A DNA stretch of 64,000 nt, taken from positions 46,415 to 110,414 of the forward strand of contig NZ_RRZK01000022.1 of the NCBI RefSeq assembly GCF_004348895.1, read 5' to 3'. Of this stretch, positions 37,460 to 45,609 are shown one piece after another. This stretch comes from Pseudomonas vancouverensis (GTDB lineage: Bacteria; Pseudomonadota; Gammaproteobacteria; Pseudomonadales; Pseudomonadaceae). Numbering within the stretch: position 1 is the first letter of the stretch; each line of letters begins with the position of its first letter. The position numbers were made by a program, and so were the translations under genes. Below the pieces are notes generated by a model. The model was not told the DNA's origin. It worked only from the letters and a program-made list of their open reading frames with translations, and made no database searches.

Positions 37460-37504
37460 TAGTCCGCTCGGACGAAGAATCAGAATCGGCGTTCTCCCTA
37501 AGGT
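37460..37504 (+). promoter_or_regulatory. Shared 45-nt promoter element, copy B (DUF1214-sulfotransferase-SDR)
   Basis: Begins TAGTCCGCTCGGACGAAGAA and ends CTCCCTAAGGT, 27 bases before the ATG of the DUF1214-type gene. GTCC-N4-GGAC is a perfect dyad here. The spacing between dyad and TCCCTAAGGT is 33 bases, the same as in copy C. Confidence 0.75.
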
Positions 37505-37531
37505 CTGCACAGGCCCACAGAGGAGACCGAC

Positions 37532-38647
37532 ATGACCATGGAAAACATCGAACACGAGGTGATCAGCGGCGAGAGCTGGAACCTCTTCTGCGAACAACTG
37601 CGTCGCAGCGGCGAGCAGATTCTGCGCCCGGAAGCCCCGGCCGACGCGCAGACCCGCGCCGAAGGCTTCCGCTATCTCACCCGCTTGCTGCGCATCGCCC
37701 TGGAGATGCATCTGGAGTTTGCCGACCCGGACTTCCCCGGTTTCATCACCCCGTCCCACGAAACGGCAAAAATCGGTGCGGACAATCCAGACAACCTGTA
37801 CCGCTATGCGCGCCTCAACGGCGAGCACCGCTATCGCGTCAGCGGCAATCGTGGCAGCGTCTTCTACCTCAGCTTCGGCACCCAGAAAGGTGGCTACGAG
37901 AGCGACGGCAAGATGATCCAGACCGGCTTCGTCGACGCCACACAGCTGCAACTGGATGCCGACGGCAATTTCGAGATCATCCTCAGCCAGCATCCGCCGG
38001 CTTGCGGCAACTGGCTGCGTTTGGAGCCGGAGAGCAACGCACTGATTGTTCGCCAGACGTTCTTCGACCGAACCAGTGAACAGCCGGCGCAGCTACGCAT
38101 TGAACGCCTGGACGCCGGCAAGTCTCCCGAGCCGCTTGACCCGTTGCGCCTGCAACAGGGCCTGCAACGCGCCGCCGGTTTTGTCGAGGGCACTGCGCGG
38201 CTGTTCGCCGACTGGGCGCAGGGCTACCAGCAACATGCCAACCAGCTGCCGCCGGCGGACCAGGCGGTGTGCCAGGCGGTAGGTGGTGATCCGAACATCT
38301 TCTATTACCACTCCTACTGGGCACTGGCGGACGACGAAGCGCTTCTGATCGAGGTTGATCAGGTGCCGCAGTGCGACTTCTGGAACCTGCAGATCAACAA
38401 CTACTGGATGGAATCGCTGGACTATCGCTTCCACCGCATCTGCCTGAACAAGCACTCGGCGCGCCTCGACGAGCGAGGCGGCGTGCGAATGGTGCTGAGT
38501 GCCCGCGACCCTGACCTGCCGAACTGGCTGGAAACCGCCGGCCACCCCCACGGCACCCTTTGCCTGCGCTGGGTTGGCGCGAAGCATCCGGTGCACCCGA
38601 CGACCCGCGTGGTCAAGATGGCCGACCTGAAGGAGCTCGCCAGATGA
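37532..38647 (+). CDS. DUF1214-type protein of the sulfotransferase operon
   Basis: 371-residue soluble protein with no signal peptide. The pattern of the C-terminal half (YYHSYWALADDEALLIEVDQV, then WNLQINNYWMESLDY and later GTLCLRWVGA) matches DUF1214-type proteins, whose function is unknown and which often occur beside sulfotransferases and dehydrogenases. A GAGGAGA site precedes the ATG. The stop overlaps the sulfotransferase start by ATGA, indicating translational coupling and a shared pathway. It may bind the sulfated or unsulfated small molecule; that is inference. Confidence 0.75.
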   Translation: MTMENIEHEVISGESWNLFCEQLRRSGEQILRPEAPADAQTRAEGFRYLTRLLRIALEMHLEFADPDFPGFITPSHETAKIGADNPDNLYRYARLNGEHRYRVSGNRGSVFYLSFGTQKGGYESDGKMIQTGFVDATQLQLDADGNFEIILSQHPPACGNWLRLEPESNALIVRQTFFDRTSEQPAQLRIERLDAGKSPEPLDPLRLQQGLQRAAGFVEGTARLFADWAQGYQQHANQLPPADQAVCQAVGGDPNIFYYHSYWALADDEALLIEVDQVPQCDFWNLQINNYWMESLDYRFHRICLNKHSARLDERGGVRMVLSARDPDLPNWLETAGHPHGTLCLRWVGAKHPVHPTTRVVKMADLKELAR

Positions 38648-39807
38648 ACGAATTCGCACCCGATAACCTGCTGGCCGAGGCCAGTGCCCGCACCGGCGGC
38701 CTCGACGACTTCGGCCCCGGTGATTTCCGCGAAGCCCTGGCCGTGCTGGCCGACGCTCTGCGCGATGAGGCTCGCTTGTCCGGGCAGGGGCGTGCCATGT
38801 TGCGCGAAAAACTGCTGGCACAGCTGGCCAACCGGTTGGTGATCGAAGAGTTCTGCAAACGTCATCCGGAAATCCTCGAACAGGACATCGACGACCCGCT
38901 GGTCATCGTCGGACTACCGCGCACCGGCACCACCTTGTTGCAACGTACGCTGGCGGTGGACCCGCAGTTCAGCAAGGCGCAATGGTGGGAGACCCGGTAT
39001 CCGGCGCCGTTGCCTGGCGAGTCGGTGGAGCAGCCGAGTCAGCGTATCGAGCGTGCGCGCACCGAAGTCGCCGGGATGATCGAGTACCTGCCGCAACTGC
39101 TCGCCATTCATCCGCTCGACGCGGAGCAGGCGGACGAAGAATTCATGCTGATGGAGCACTCCTTCCTCTGTGCCATGGATTCCTACGTCGATGTGCCGGC
39201 CTATACTGAGTGGCTCGACCGCCAGGACCAGACCCAGGTCTATAGGTACCTGAAAAAGACCCTGCAGTTTCTCCAGTGGCAGCAGGCCCGACGTGGTATC
39301 GCCCCTGGCCGCCGCTGGCTGCTGAAGAGCCCGCAGCACCTGCACACCCTGGAGCTGCTGTTCGAGGTGTTTCCCCGTGCGCAGGTGGTGCTCACCCACC
39401 GCGAACCGGGCAAGACCATTCCCTCGCTGGCGAGTTTTATCCATACGCTCTGGCAGCTCTACAGCGACCACGCTGATCCGGCCCGTGTTGGTAAACAGTG
39501 GAACAGCCGCATGGCCCGTGCACTGCAACACACCATGACAGTGCGCGAAGGCATGCCCGCCGGGCGCTTCCTCGACGTGCGCTTCGAGGACACGGTGGCC
39601 GATCCGCTTGGCGTGGTGGAACGCATCTACCGTTTCAGCGCAATGGAGCTGAGCGACGAGGTACGCGATTCGATGCGTCGCTGGCTCACCGAGAACGGCC
39701 GCGAGAAGCGCGCCCAGCACAGTTACAACGCGGAACGCTTCGGCCTCGACGCTGCACGCCTTGAGCGTGACTACGCCGAATATCGCGCGCGGCATATCCA
39801 CGCATAA
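38644..39807 (+). CDS. PAPS-dependent sulfotransferase
   Basis: 387-residue sulfotransferase of the Sulfotransfer_3 type. The 5'-phosphosulfate loop is VGLPRTGTTLLQRTL (about 88-102). The 3'-phosphate site is VVLTHREPGKTIPSLASF, with the conserved Arg and Ser (about 247-264). It would move a sulfo group from PAPS to a hydroxyl or amine of a small molecule, producing PAP. It is the central enzyme of the local module: cysD-cysNC makes the donor and a DHH phosphoesterase may remove PAP. The acceptor is unknown. Start ATG at 38644 overlaps the upstream stop. Confidence 0.88.
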   Translation: MNEFAPDNLLAEASARTGGLDDFGPGDFREALAVLADALRDEARLSGQGRAMLREKLLAQLANRLVIEEFCKRHPEILEQDIDDPLVIVGLPRTGTTLLQRTLAVDPQFSKAQWWETRYPAPLPGESVEQPSQRIERARTEVAGMIEYLPQLLAIHPLDAEQADEEFMLMEHSFLCAMDSYVDVPAYTEWLDRQDQTQVYRYLKKTLQFLQWQQARRGIAPGRRWLLKSPQHLHTLELLFEVFPRAQVVLTHREPGKTIPSLASFIHTLWQLYSDHADPARVGKQWNSRMARALQHTMTVREGMPAGRFLDVRFEDTVADPLGVVERIYRFSAMELSDEVRDSMRRWLTENGREKRAQHSYNAERFGLDAARLERDYAEYRARHIHA

Positions 39808-39891
39808 CCGTTGCCAGCACCTCCATTTACAGGGGCCTGCAAGCGGGCTCCTGCACAAAAAAAGCCCTGATAACAATAAGAGGATCTTCCC

Positions 39892-40680
39892 ATGCTGCTC
39901 AAAGACAAGGTCGTGATGGTCTCTGGTATCGGACCCGGTATGGGTATCAAGCTCGCCCTGGAAGCCGTCCGCGAAGGCGCACGTGCGGTCGCCATCTGTG
40001 CGCGCAGCGAGGCGCGGCTGGTCGAGGCCGAGCAAAGCATTCATGCCTTCGCCCCTGGCTGCGAAGTCCTGCGCATGCCCACCGACGTCACCGACCCTGC
40101 CGCCTGTGTGAACTTCGCCCAAGCCACCGCGGAACGCTTCGGGCGTATCGACGCGCTGATCAACAGCGCGTTTTCCCACGGTGGATTCCAGGCCGTGGAG
40201 GAGGGGGACAATGACCCGCTGCGTGAGGCACTGGAGATCAACCTGATCGGCTCGCTGAACATGAGCCGTGCGGTGCTGCCGCAGATGAAGGCGCAGGGCG
40301 CCGGCGCCATTGTCATGGTTAGCACCCTGGGTGTGCGCAAGCCCTACAGGGGGGGCGCTGCCTATAGCGCATCGAAAAGTGCACTGGCGGCGAGCGTGCG
40401 CTATCTCGCCGCGGAGCAGGCTGTCCACGGCATACGTGTCAACGCTGTGGCCTGTGGCTGGATGTGGGGTGAGCCGGTGAAGGCTGTGGTACGCCAAACC
40501 GCCGCCGCGCGCGGTGTCGGCGAAGAACAGGTACGCGCCGAGTTCAGCGCCGGCATCCCGGGTGGGCGCATGCCCGGAGACGAGGAGTGCGCCCGTGCCG
40601 CACTTTTCCTCGCCTCGGACTACGCCAGCGCGGTGAATGGCGCACAACTCGATGCCAACGGCGGCGAAATCATGCACTGA
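39892..40680 (+). CDS. SDR-family oxidoreductase of the sulfotransferase operon
   Basis: 262-residue classical short-chain dehydrogenase. Cofactor motif SGIGPGMG (11-18), INSAF in place of NNAG (about 86), catalytic Ser in VMVSTLG and YSASK (Tyr about 158, Lys about 162). The motif is variant: GxGxGMG with an inserted Pro, and the Asn of NNAG is retained as INSA. It lies 84 bases behind the sulfotransferase and before a strong bidirectional terminator, so it is the last gene of that operon. It probably oxidises or reduces the hydroxyl group that is, or will be, sulfated. Confidence 0.88.
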   Translation: MLLKDKVVMVSGIGPGMGIKLALEAVREGARAVAICARSEARLVEAEQSIHAFAPGCEVLRMPTDVTDPAACVNFAQATAERFGRIDALINSAFSHGGFQAVEEGDNDPLREALEINLIGSLNMSRAVLPQMKAQGAGAIVMVSTLGVRKPYRGGAAYSASKSALAASVRYLAAEQAVHGIRVNAVACGWMWGEPVKAVVRQTAAARGVGEEQVRAEFSAGIPGGRMPGDEECARAALFLASDYASAVNGAQLDANGGEIMH

Positions 40681-40709
40681 GCCCCTGCGGGCGCCAAAGG
40701 GGTGTAATT

Positions 40710-40738
40710 GCGGGCCCGCTGGAAGACGGCGGGCCCGC
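40710..40738. terminator. Bidirectional hairpin between SDR and SRPBCC genes
   Basis: A perfect 10-bp stem GCGGGCCCGC / GCGGGCCCGC with a 9-base loop separates two convergent genes. The symmetry suits termination in both directions, though there is no long U-tract. Confidence 0.6.
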
Positions 40739-40750
40739 GATCACTTGCAC

Positions 40751-41221
40751 CTAACCGCGTGCCGCAAACAACGCCTCAGCCTGCACCTTGACTGCCAGTG
40801 CGACGGCGTCGAAACCCTGCTTCACCCATGGGCCGTGCTTCTCCATTACCTGGTCGGCGGTGGGACCGAGGAACAGATCGGTGGTGTGATAGCGGCAGCT
40901 CGCCGGGCCCGTGCTTTCGATGATCTGTTCGCGCCGTGCGGCATCGGGATTGTCGACGCTGGAATGCATTTCCCAAGCGAGCAGGCGCGGCGGATCGAAG
41001 TCGGCCAGCTGCTCGACCACGTGCAGCAGTTCACCGGGCAGGGCCGGGTTGGGCAGGAACAGGTTCACCGGTTCGCCGAGGCGCAGGCTCGATTCGACCT
41101 TGACGGTGTATGGGTTCCACTGCGGATAGCTGGCCAGATCGACCAGCACCGACCACACCCATTCGGCGGGGGCGGCGATTTCCACGGTCAGCGAGCGGAC
41201 CAGATTCTTTTCTGCGGACAT
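40751..41221 (-). CDS. SRPBCC-family (START-like) protein
   Basis: 156-residue START/Bet v1-like protein. Typical pieces are VEIAAPAEWVWSVLVDLASYPQWNPYTVKVE at the start and the closing amphipathic helix VKQGFDAVALAVKVQAEALF. The fold forms a pocket for small hydrophobic ligands. ATG at 41221 follows GGAGGAATCC; a longer frame to 41335 runs through the divergent promoter element and is rejected. It is divergent from the DHH gene and could bind or modify the same molecule as the sulfotransferase operon. Confidence 0.83.
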   Translation of the reverse strand: MSAEKNLVRSLTVEIAAPAEWVWSVLVDLASYPQWNPYTVKVESSLRLGEPVNLFLPNPALPGELLHVVEQLADFDPPRLLAWEMHSSVDNPDAARREQIIESTGPASCRYHTTDLFLGPTADQVMEKHGPWVKQGFDAVALAVKVQAEALFAARG

Positions 41222-41300
41222 GGGATTCCTCCGGGATGGCTCCGCGCCGCATCGTGCGGCGGGATCCTCCGGATACTCGACGCATTGACCGCCACGCTCC

Positions 41301-41345
41301 TCGTCCAGTCGGACGAAGAACCGCAAACAGCGCACTCCCTAAGGT
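41301..41345 (+). promoter_or_regulatory. Shared 45-nt promoter element, copy C (DHH phosphoesterase)
   Basis: Begins TCGTCCAGTCGGACGAAGAA and ends CTCCCTAAGGT, 28 bases before the ATG of the DHH gene. The dyad GTCC-N4-GGAC is perfect, so it may also serve the divergent SRPBCC gene. Confidence 0.75.
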
Positions 41346-41373
41346 GACCGACAGGCAAATAGAGGAGACTGAC

Positions 41374-42378
41374 ATGGCCACAGAATGGACCGATTATTGC
41401 GCCTTCAACGGCGACGCGGATGGCCTTTGTGCCCTACAGCAATTGCGCCTGGCCGGGGAGCTGAGTGACGACGTGCGACTGGTCAGCGGGGTCAAGCGCG
41501 ACATCGACCTGCTGCGTCGCGTACAGGCTGGCCGAGGCGATAGGGTCACGGTACTGGATATCTCCCACAGCCAGAATCGGGACGATACCCAGCGACTGCT
41601 CGAAGCAGGCGCCCGGTTGCGTTACTTCGACCACCATCATGCCGGCGAGGTGCCGCAGCACCCGGCGTTCGAGTCGTACATCGACACCGCCGCCAACGTC
41701 TGTACCAGCCTCCTGGTGGACCGCTACCTGCAAGGCCAGCATTACCGCTGGGCGGTGGTGGCAGCCTTCGGCGACGGCATGGCCGGCCCGGCGCGGGCCC
41801 TGGCCGAACGTCACGGCCTGGCTACCGCTGAAGTGGCGGCGCTGGAGGAACTGGGCTTGCTGCTCAATTACAACGCCTATGGCGATAGCCTGGCCGACCT
41901 GCATTTCGACCCCGTGGCGCTTGCTGCCGAATTACTGCCCTATAGTGATCCGTTGGCGTTCGCGTTGCACAGTCCCAGCTTTGTCAGGTTGCGTGCCGGC
42001 TACGCAGTAGACATGGTCGCCGCTCAGGGGCAGCAACCTTGGCGGGAAGGTCCGGGGGCATTGCTTTACCGCCTGCCTGCCGAGGCCTGGTCACGGCGGG
42101 TAAACGGCGTACTGGCCAACCAATTGGCCGTCGCAGAACCGTGCAAAGTGATCGGGCTGCTCAGCGCCAAGGCTGGTGGGGGCTGGAGTTTCAGCTTGCG
42201 GGTTCCGGCCGGAGCCGAGTTTCCGGCTGACGAATTTTGCCGTGGCTTCGCGACAGGCGGCGGACGTGCTCGCGCGGCCGGTATCAATCACCTCGACGAT
42301 GACGGGCTGGATCAGTTGGCCGACAGGCTGTTGTCGGGATACCCCAGGGCGGTGGCCCAACAGGAGACGCAACAATGA
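41374..42378 (+). CDS. DHH/DHHA1-family phosphoesterase, candidate PAP phosphatase
   Basis: 334 residues. Motifs in order: FNGDADGLCAL (DxD, 11-21), VLDISHSQN, YFDHHHAGE (DHH, 85-93), AAFGDGM, and the DHHA1-type ATGGGRARAAGIN (about 294-306). The metal ligands of the DHH superfamily are present. NrnA-type members of this superfamily hydrolyse nanoRNA and 3'-phosphoadenosine 5'-phosphate. Next to a sulfotransferase and PAPS-making genes, and under the same promoter element, a PAP-to-AMP role is a reasonable inference, not shown. AGAGGAGA precedes the ATG. Confidence 0.82.
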   Translation: MATEWTDYCAFNGDADGLCALQQLRLAGELSDDVRLVSGVKRDIDLLRRVQAGRGDRVTVLDISHSQNRDDTQRLLEAGARLRYFDHHHAGEVPQHPAFESYIDTAANVCTSLLVDRYLQGQHYRWAVVAAFGDGMAGPARALAERHGLATAEVAALEELGLLLNYNAYGDSLADLHFDPVALAAELLPYSDPLAFALHSPSFVRLRAGYAVDMVAAQGQQPWREGPGALLYRLPAEAWSRRVNGVLANQLAVAEPCKVIGLLSAKAGGGWSFSLRVPAGAEFPADEFCRGFATGGGRARAAGINHLDDDGLDQLADRLLSGYPRAVAQQETQQ

Positions 42379-42476
42379 AGCGGCTGGATGGAAAAGTGGC
42401 ATTGATCACCGGTGGCGCACGAGGGCAGGGTGCGCGTTTGTTTGTCGAGCAAGGTGCCTGCAACGAATCCGGCTAA
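42375..42476 (+). pseudogene. N-terminal fragment of an SDR gene
   Basis: A 33-codon frame, overlapping the DHH stop by ATGA, reads MKRLDGKVALITGGARGQGA and then RLFVEQGA. This is the beginning of a classical short-chain dehydrogenase with its TGxxxGxG motif, but about four residues seem missing after GQGA, and the frame stops in unrelated sequence. The rest of the gene is absent; the LuxR gene follows on the other strand. An operon that once went on was cut here. Confidence 0.7.
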
Positions 42477-42551
42477 TACAGCGGATCGGAGTTCATGTGC
42501 GTGACTAAGCACCAGGACGTGGGACTCGGCCCGGACAGCGAGACTCTCGGG

Positions 42552-43742
42552 CTATGCCAGTGACGCCACGCTGTTGAGCAGGGTCTTGATCAGATGTGCC
42601 TGGCGCGTGACCCCCGTCTTCACGAACACGCCACGCAGGTGTGCGCGCACCGTGTTGCGTGAGACGCCGAGGGCTTCGGCAGTTTCGTCGAGCGTCAGAC
42701 CGTCCATTATCAGCATCGCCACCTCGGTTTCCGTACGGGTCAGCTGGAACAGGCTGCGCAACAATTTGCGCGAAGCCTGCGGCGAATCGGCGGGGTCGCG
42801 GATGAATACCGCCACCGCCGGCCGCCGAGCGCCGCCCTGGCACTCGTGGTTGAGGGCGATGGGGCGCAGCAGGATGTTAAGCGGCTGATTGCCGCTGGGC
42901 CGCGACAGCGTCAGGACTTCGATCTCATCGTCGAGGCCGTGCTGGTGGAGCTGCAGCATCTTCTGGATGGTCTGCTGCAAGCTACGGCTTTCGTGATTGG
43001 CGAACGCGCAGAGTTTCTCCTGCCGACATTCCAGACCGTCACGCGCGTCGAACAGGCGTTGCGCCGCGGGGTTGCAGCGCATCACTCGTCCGGTTTCGTC
43101 GAGAATCGCCGTGCCCACCAGCAGCCGATCGATGATCGTGGCGTAGAGCCGGCGCTCCGACTCCAGTTGGTCCACGACGGAATGCAGGTCCACGGCCTGC
43201 TGCAGGTGCGGTAGCAACAGGCGTATCAGCGCGATCTCGCTGTCATCGAAATCCTTGCCTGCATGGTTGCGACAGACGAAAAGCGCGCAATGCATGCCAG
43301 CGGTGGTGCGCATGTTAGACACCAGTACATAGCGCAGATCGAGCGGTTGCAGATAGTTGCGATAGAAATCATGCACCAACCAATCGGAGGTGCCCATGAC
43401 CTGGTCGGCGCTGGCAACCTGTTCGACCGGCCAGTTGAGAAACGGACAGATCGAGTAGTACTGCTCGCTGTAGGAGGGTTCGCCCGGCAGCAAGGGACCA
43501 TGTGCCGAGGCGTTGACTATCAGCCCGGGCCGCTCATGGGCAGGGTTGCGCAGCACCAGGGTGAAGTAGCTGGCGGCGAAGCGCTGGCGCAGGGCCTCCA
43601 GGAGGCTGGCCCAGGGCGTACTTTCCAGAGGGCCGCGATAGACCTGGTCGAGCAGTTCGCTTAACTCGGCGGCATTGATCCCGGCGCGGGCGCAAAAGTC
43701 TTGGCCGGGGGGCATGGAAGAGGTCATGCGCACGTCACTCAT
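42552..43742 (-). CDS. LuxR-type HTH transcriptional regulator
   Basis: 396-residue regulator. The C-terminal GerE/LuxR HTH covers about 330-392 (LTRTETEVAMLIMDGLTLDETAEALGVSRNTVRAHLRGVFVKTGV). The centre (about 195-300) looks like a PAS-type module, and the N-terminal 190 residues form a separate sensory region without an acyl-homoserine-lactone signature. The start is uncertain: ATG 43742 is chosen, ATG 43727 is possible, and a longer frame to 43796 lacks a ribosome site. By location it is the likely regulator of the sulfonation module and of its shared promoter element. Confidence 0.83.
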   Translation of the reverse strand: MSDVRMTSSMPPGQDFCARAGINAAELSELLDQVYRGPLESTPWASLLEALRQRFAASYFTLVLRNPAHERPGLIVNASAHGPLLPGEPSYSEQYYSICPFLNWPVEQVASADQVMGTSDWLVHDFYRNYLQPLDLRYVLVSNMRTTAGMHCALFVCRNHAGKDFDDSEIALIRLLLPHLQQAVDLHSVVDQLESERRLYATIIDRLLVGTAILDETGRVMRCNPAAQRLFDARDGLECRQEKLCAFANHESRSLQQTIQKMLQLHQHGLDDEIEVLTLSRPSGNQPLNILLRPIALNHECQGGARRPAVAVFIRDPADSPQASRKLLRSLFQLTRTETEVAMLIMDGLTLDETAEALGVSRNTVRAHLRGVFVKTGVTRQAHLIKTLLNSVASLA

Positions 43743-44070
43743 TATTGTTGTTGTCGCACGAACGTAGAGGCAATAAAGGGGAGGCGAATCGTCCATTCGG
43801 CTTAGGTGAAGTCGAGGTCCGTGCCGAGATTAGGCCGTACCTATACGACATTGGTCATCATTCGAGCGTTGATTGCCCGCGCACTTTGAAGCAGCAGGGA
43901 AGTTTCGAATATAAAACGACACGCTTAAACTTAACTCAACTAAATAGATGTTTAGTTGAGCTATAAAGGCTTACTAGAAATAACCCCGTAAAGAGTGGGG
44001 CAGGCCTGCTAGATCCTAATGATGGGAGGGGGATTGATTCCAAGATTTTTCTACGTGTTGTCTCTGAAAA
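43743..44070. other. AT-rich junction between regulator and integrase
   Basis: 328 bases with a clear drop in G+C after about 43900. It contains a partial match to the left half of the shared promoter element (TCGTCCATTCGG at 43789-43800) and a 12-bp inverted repeat at 43933-43962. No gene is visible. This looks like the left boundary of an inserted segment. Confidence 0.5.
43933..43962. repeat. 12-bp inverted repeat at the island edge
   Basis: AACTCAACTAAA and TTTAGTTGAGCT form an 11-of-12 inverted repeat around a 6-base loop in AT-rich DNA downstream of the integrase gene. It may be a terminator, an operator or part of a recombination site. Confidence 0.45.
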
Positions 44071-45480
44071 TTAGTCGCGGTTTTTCAAACCCAGTTTTTT
44101 AAGCGAGTACGAGCGCTTATCTTCATAACTGCTGTAGTAAATGTCCTGAGTAGTGGACAAATTGTTGTGACGTAAATCCATCTGCAAGTCCTTGGCGTCT
44201 CGCCAAGGAGCATCAAGTGTCGCAGCCGTATGCCTTAACCAATGTGTGGAGGCAACCCGCAGAGCCTCGATTTCGCCCGACTGGCGATCTTCGTTCACCA
44301 TTTCATCAACAGCGCGGTCAAATAGCTTCTGGATGATCGAATGAACCATTCGAGTGGATAACCCTGGACGACCATTCAAGGTCGCAATCAGAGGAGTCTG
44401 TTCATTAGGTAATGGCAGCTCAGACAACCCCATGAACCGTCGGTAGCGCTTTAGGTAACGATCAATGTATTGCGGCCTAACCGCTACCTTGGCGGCTTTA
44501 TCACCCTTACCAATGAGGTGGAACCACCAGTTGCCTTCATGATCCGTCTTGAAGGATCCCATTGTGGGCTGCCAATTCACCCGACCACAGACATCTGAAA
44601 CGCGTAGGTACATCGGAAACAACGTCGCGGCGATGAATAGAGTGCGTTCATGTTGTTCAGGAGCCATCGCTGCCATTTTTTCAGCGGTGCTCAGTACGAA
44701 GTCCCATTGAAGAGGCGTGAGGGCACGTCCGGTTTGCTCCATTGAGCGCGACGCTTTGAAGCGCGATTTCTGTTTGATAGCCCTGAAGGGATTCGTCGAC
44801 GTCAGGCCCTCATCGATGGCGTATTCGTACAAGCTGCTACATACCGAGAAAACTTGGGAAATACTCCCGCGGGATGGCTGATACGGAGCGCCGGTACCCG
44901 GGTCGTCAAGATCCGCGGCATCAGGCGTGCGATTCGCTGACTTCACCGAGAATGGACGCCAGCGTGGATTTGGGCACAACCCTGAATCTTTGTCGGATGC
45001 CACGATCAGAAATCTGCTGCGTGTCACGGGGCCAAGCCAGCCCGTGGGTGGAGCCATGCAGAATTCCAAGAAAGCTTCGGCGTCTGCGCGACGCAGCTCC
45101 ATGAGGGGCTTCTTTCTGATCAACAATGCCCAAAGCAGCAGGCGCTCGGCATGGGTGCGATACGAAACGAATGTAGCCTCGACGTTGGAGTATGAACGCA
45201 GAAAACCACTGACGACTTCGAAACCGTCTATGGGTTTTAGCAGCGCATCAAAGTTCGCCAGATAGTTCATCACCAGCGGTAGGCTCGGGTCGGGCTCATC
45301 GCTAGTGTGGTTGATGAATTCTTTATAGGTGTTAAACAGCGGATGTGGGCTCGGCATCTCGCCATCCTTCTTTGAATGCTGGATTGCATACTTCCGATTC
45401 TGGGAGTTATCGGAAGTAGGGGGCGTATCCTTCCGTTTGTTCGAGGCGAGCGTGCCCGTCTGCCTGGATGAATCGCTCAT
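44071..45480 (-). CDS. Tyrosine recombinase/integrase
   Basis: 469-residue site-specific recombinase. The catalytic domain (about 255-460) shows the Arg in MYLRVSDVCGR, Lys in KGDKAAKVAV, the HxxR box in THWLRHTAAT, and the Tyr in TTQDIYYSSYEDK. A long N-terminal region (about 60-230) is the arm- and core-binding part. The integrase is alone: no excisionase, relaxase or phage genes are beside it, and the flanks are decayed. It is probably the surviving module of an integrated element. Confidence 0.88.
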   Translation of the reverse strand: MSDSSRQTGTLASNKRKDTPPTSDNSQNRKYAIQHSKKDGEMPSPHPLFNTYKEFINHTSDEPDPSLPLVMNYLANFDALLKPIDGFEVVSGFLRSYSNVEATFVSYRTHAERLLLWALLIRKKPLMELRRADAEAFLEFCMAPPTGWLGPVTRSRFLIVASDKDSGLCPNPRWRPFSVKSANRTPDAADLDDPGTGAPYQPSRGSISQVFSVCSSLYEYAIDEGLTSTNPFRAIKQKSRFKASRSMEQTGRALTPLQWDFVLSTAEKMAAMAPEQHERTLFIAATLFPMYLRVSDVCGRVNWQPTMGSFKTDHEGNWWFHLIGKGDKAAKVAVRPQYIDRYLKRYRRFMGLSELPLPNEQTPLIATLNGRPGLSTRMVHSIIQKLFDRAVDEMVNEDRQSGEIEALRVASTHWLRHTAATLDAPWRDAKDLQMDLRHNNLSTTQDIYYSSYEDKRSYSLKKLGLKNRD

Positions 45481-45609
45481 CGCATAGCCCTAACCATTTG
45501 ATCGATGGCATGTAGGTTATACATGGCAAACATGTCTTTGCAAGTTTTCTCTTACAAAGCTTGACTGATGATCAGGCAACTAAAGACTAATTAGTTATAT
45601 ATTGACAGT

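Noticed and set aside
41222..41335. N-terminal extension of the SRPBCC protein
   Set aside because: The added residues are Arg/Cys-rich and run through the 45-nt promoter element; ATG 41221 has GGAGGAAT.
43789..43800. Fourth copy of the shared promoter element upstream of the LuxR-type gene
   Set aside because: TCGTCCATTCGG matches 11 of 12 bases of the left half, but the GACGAAGAA and CCTAAGGT parts are missing and the direction is opposite to the gene.
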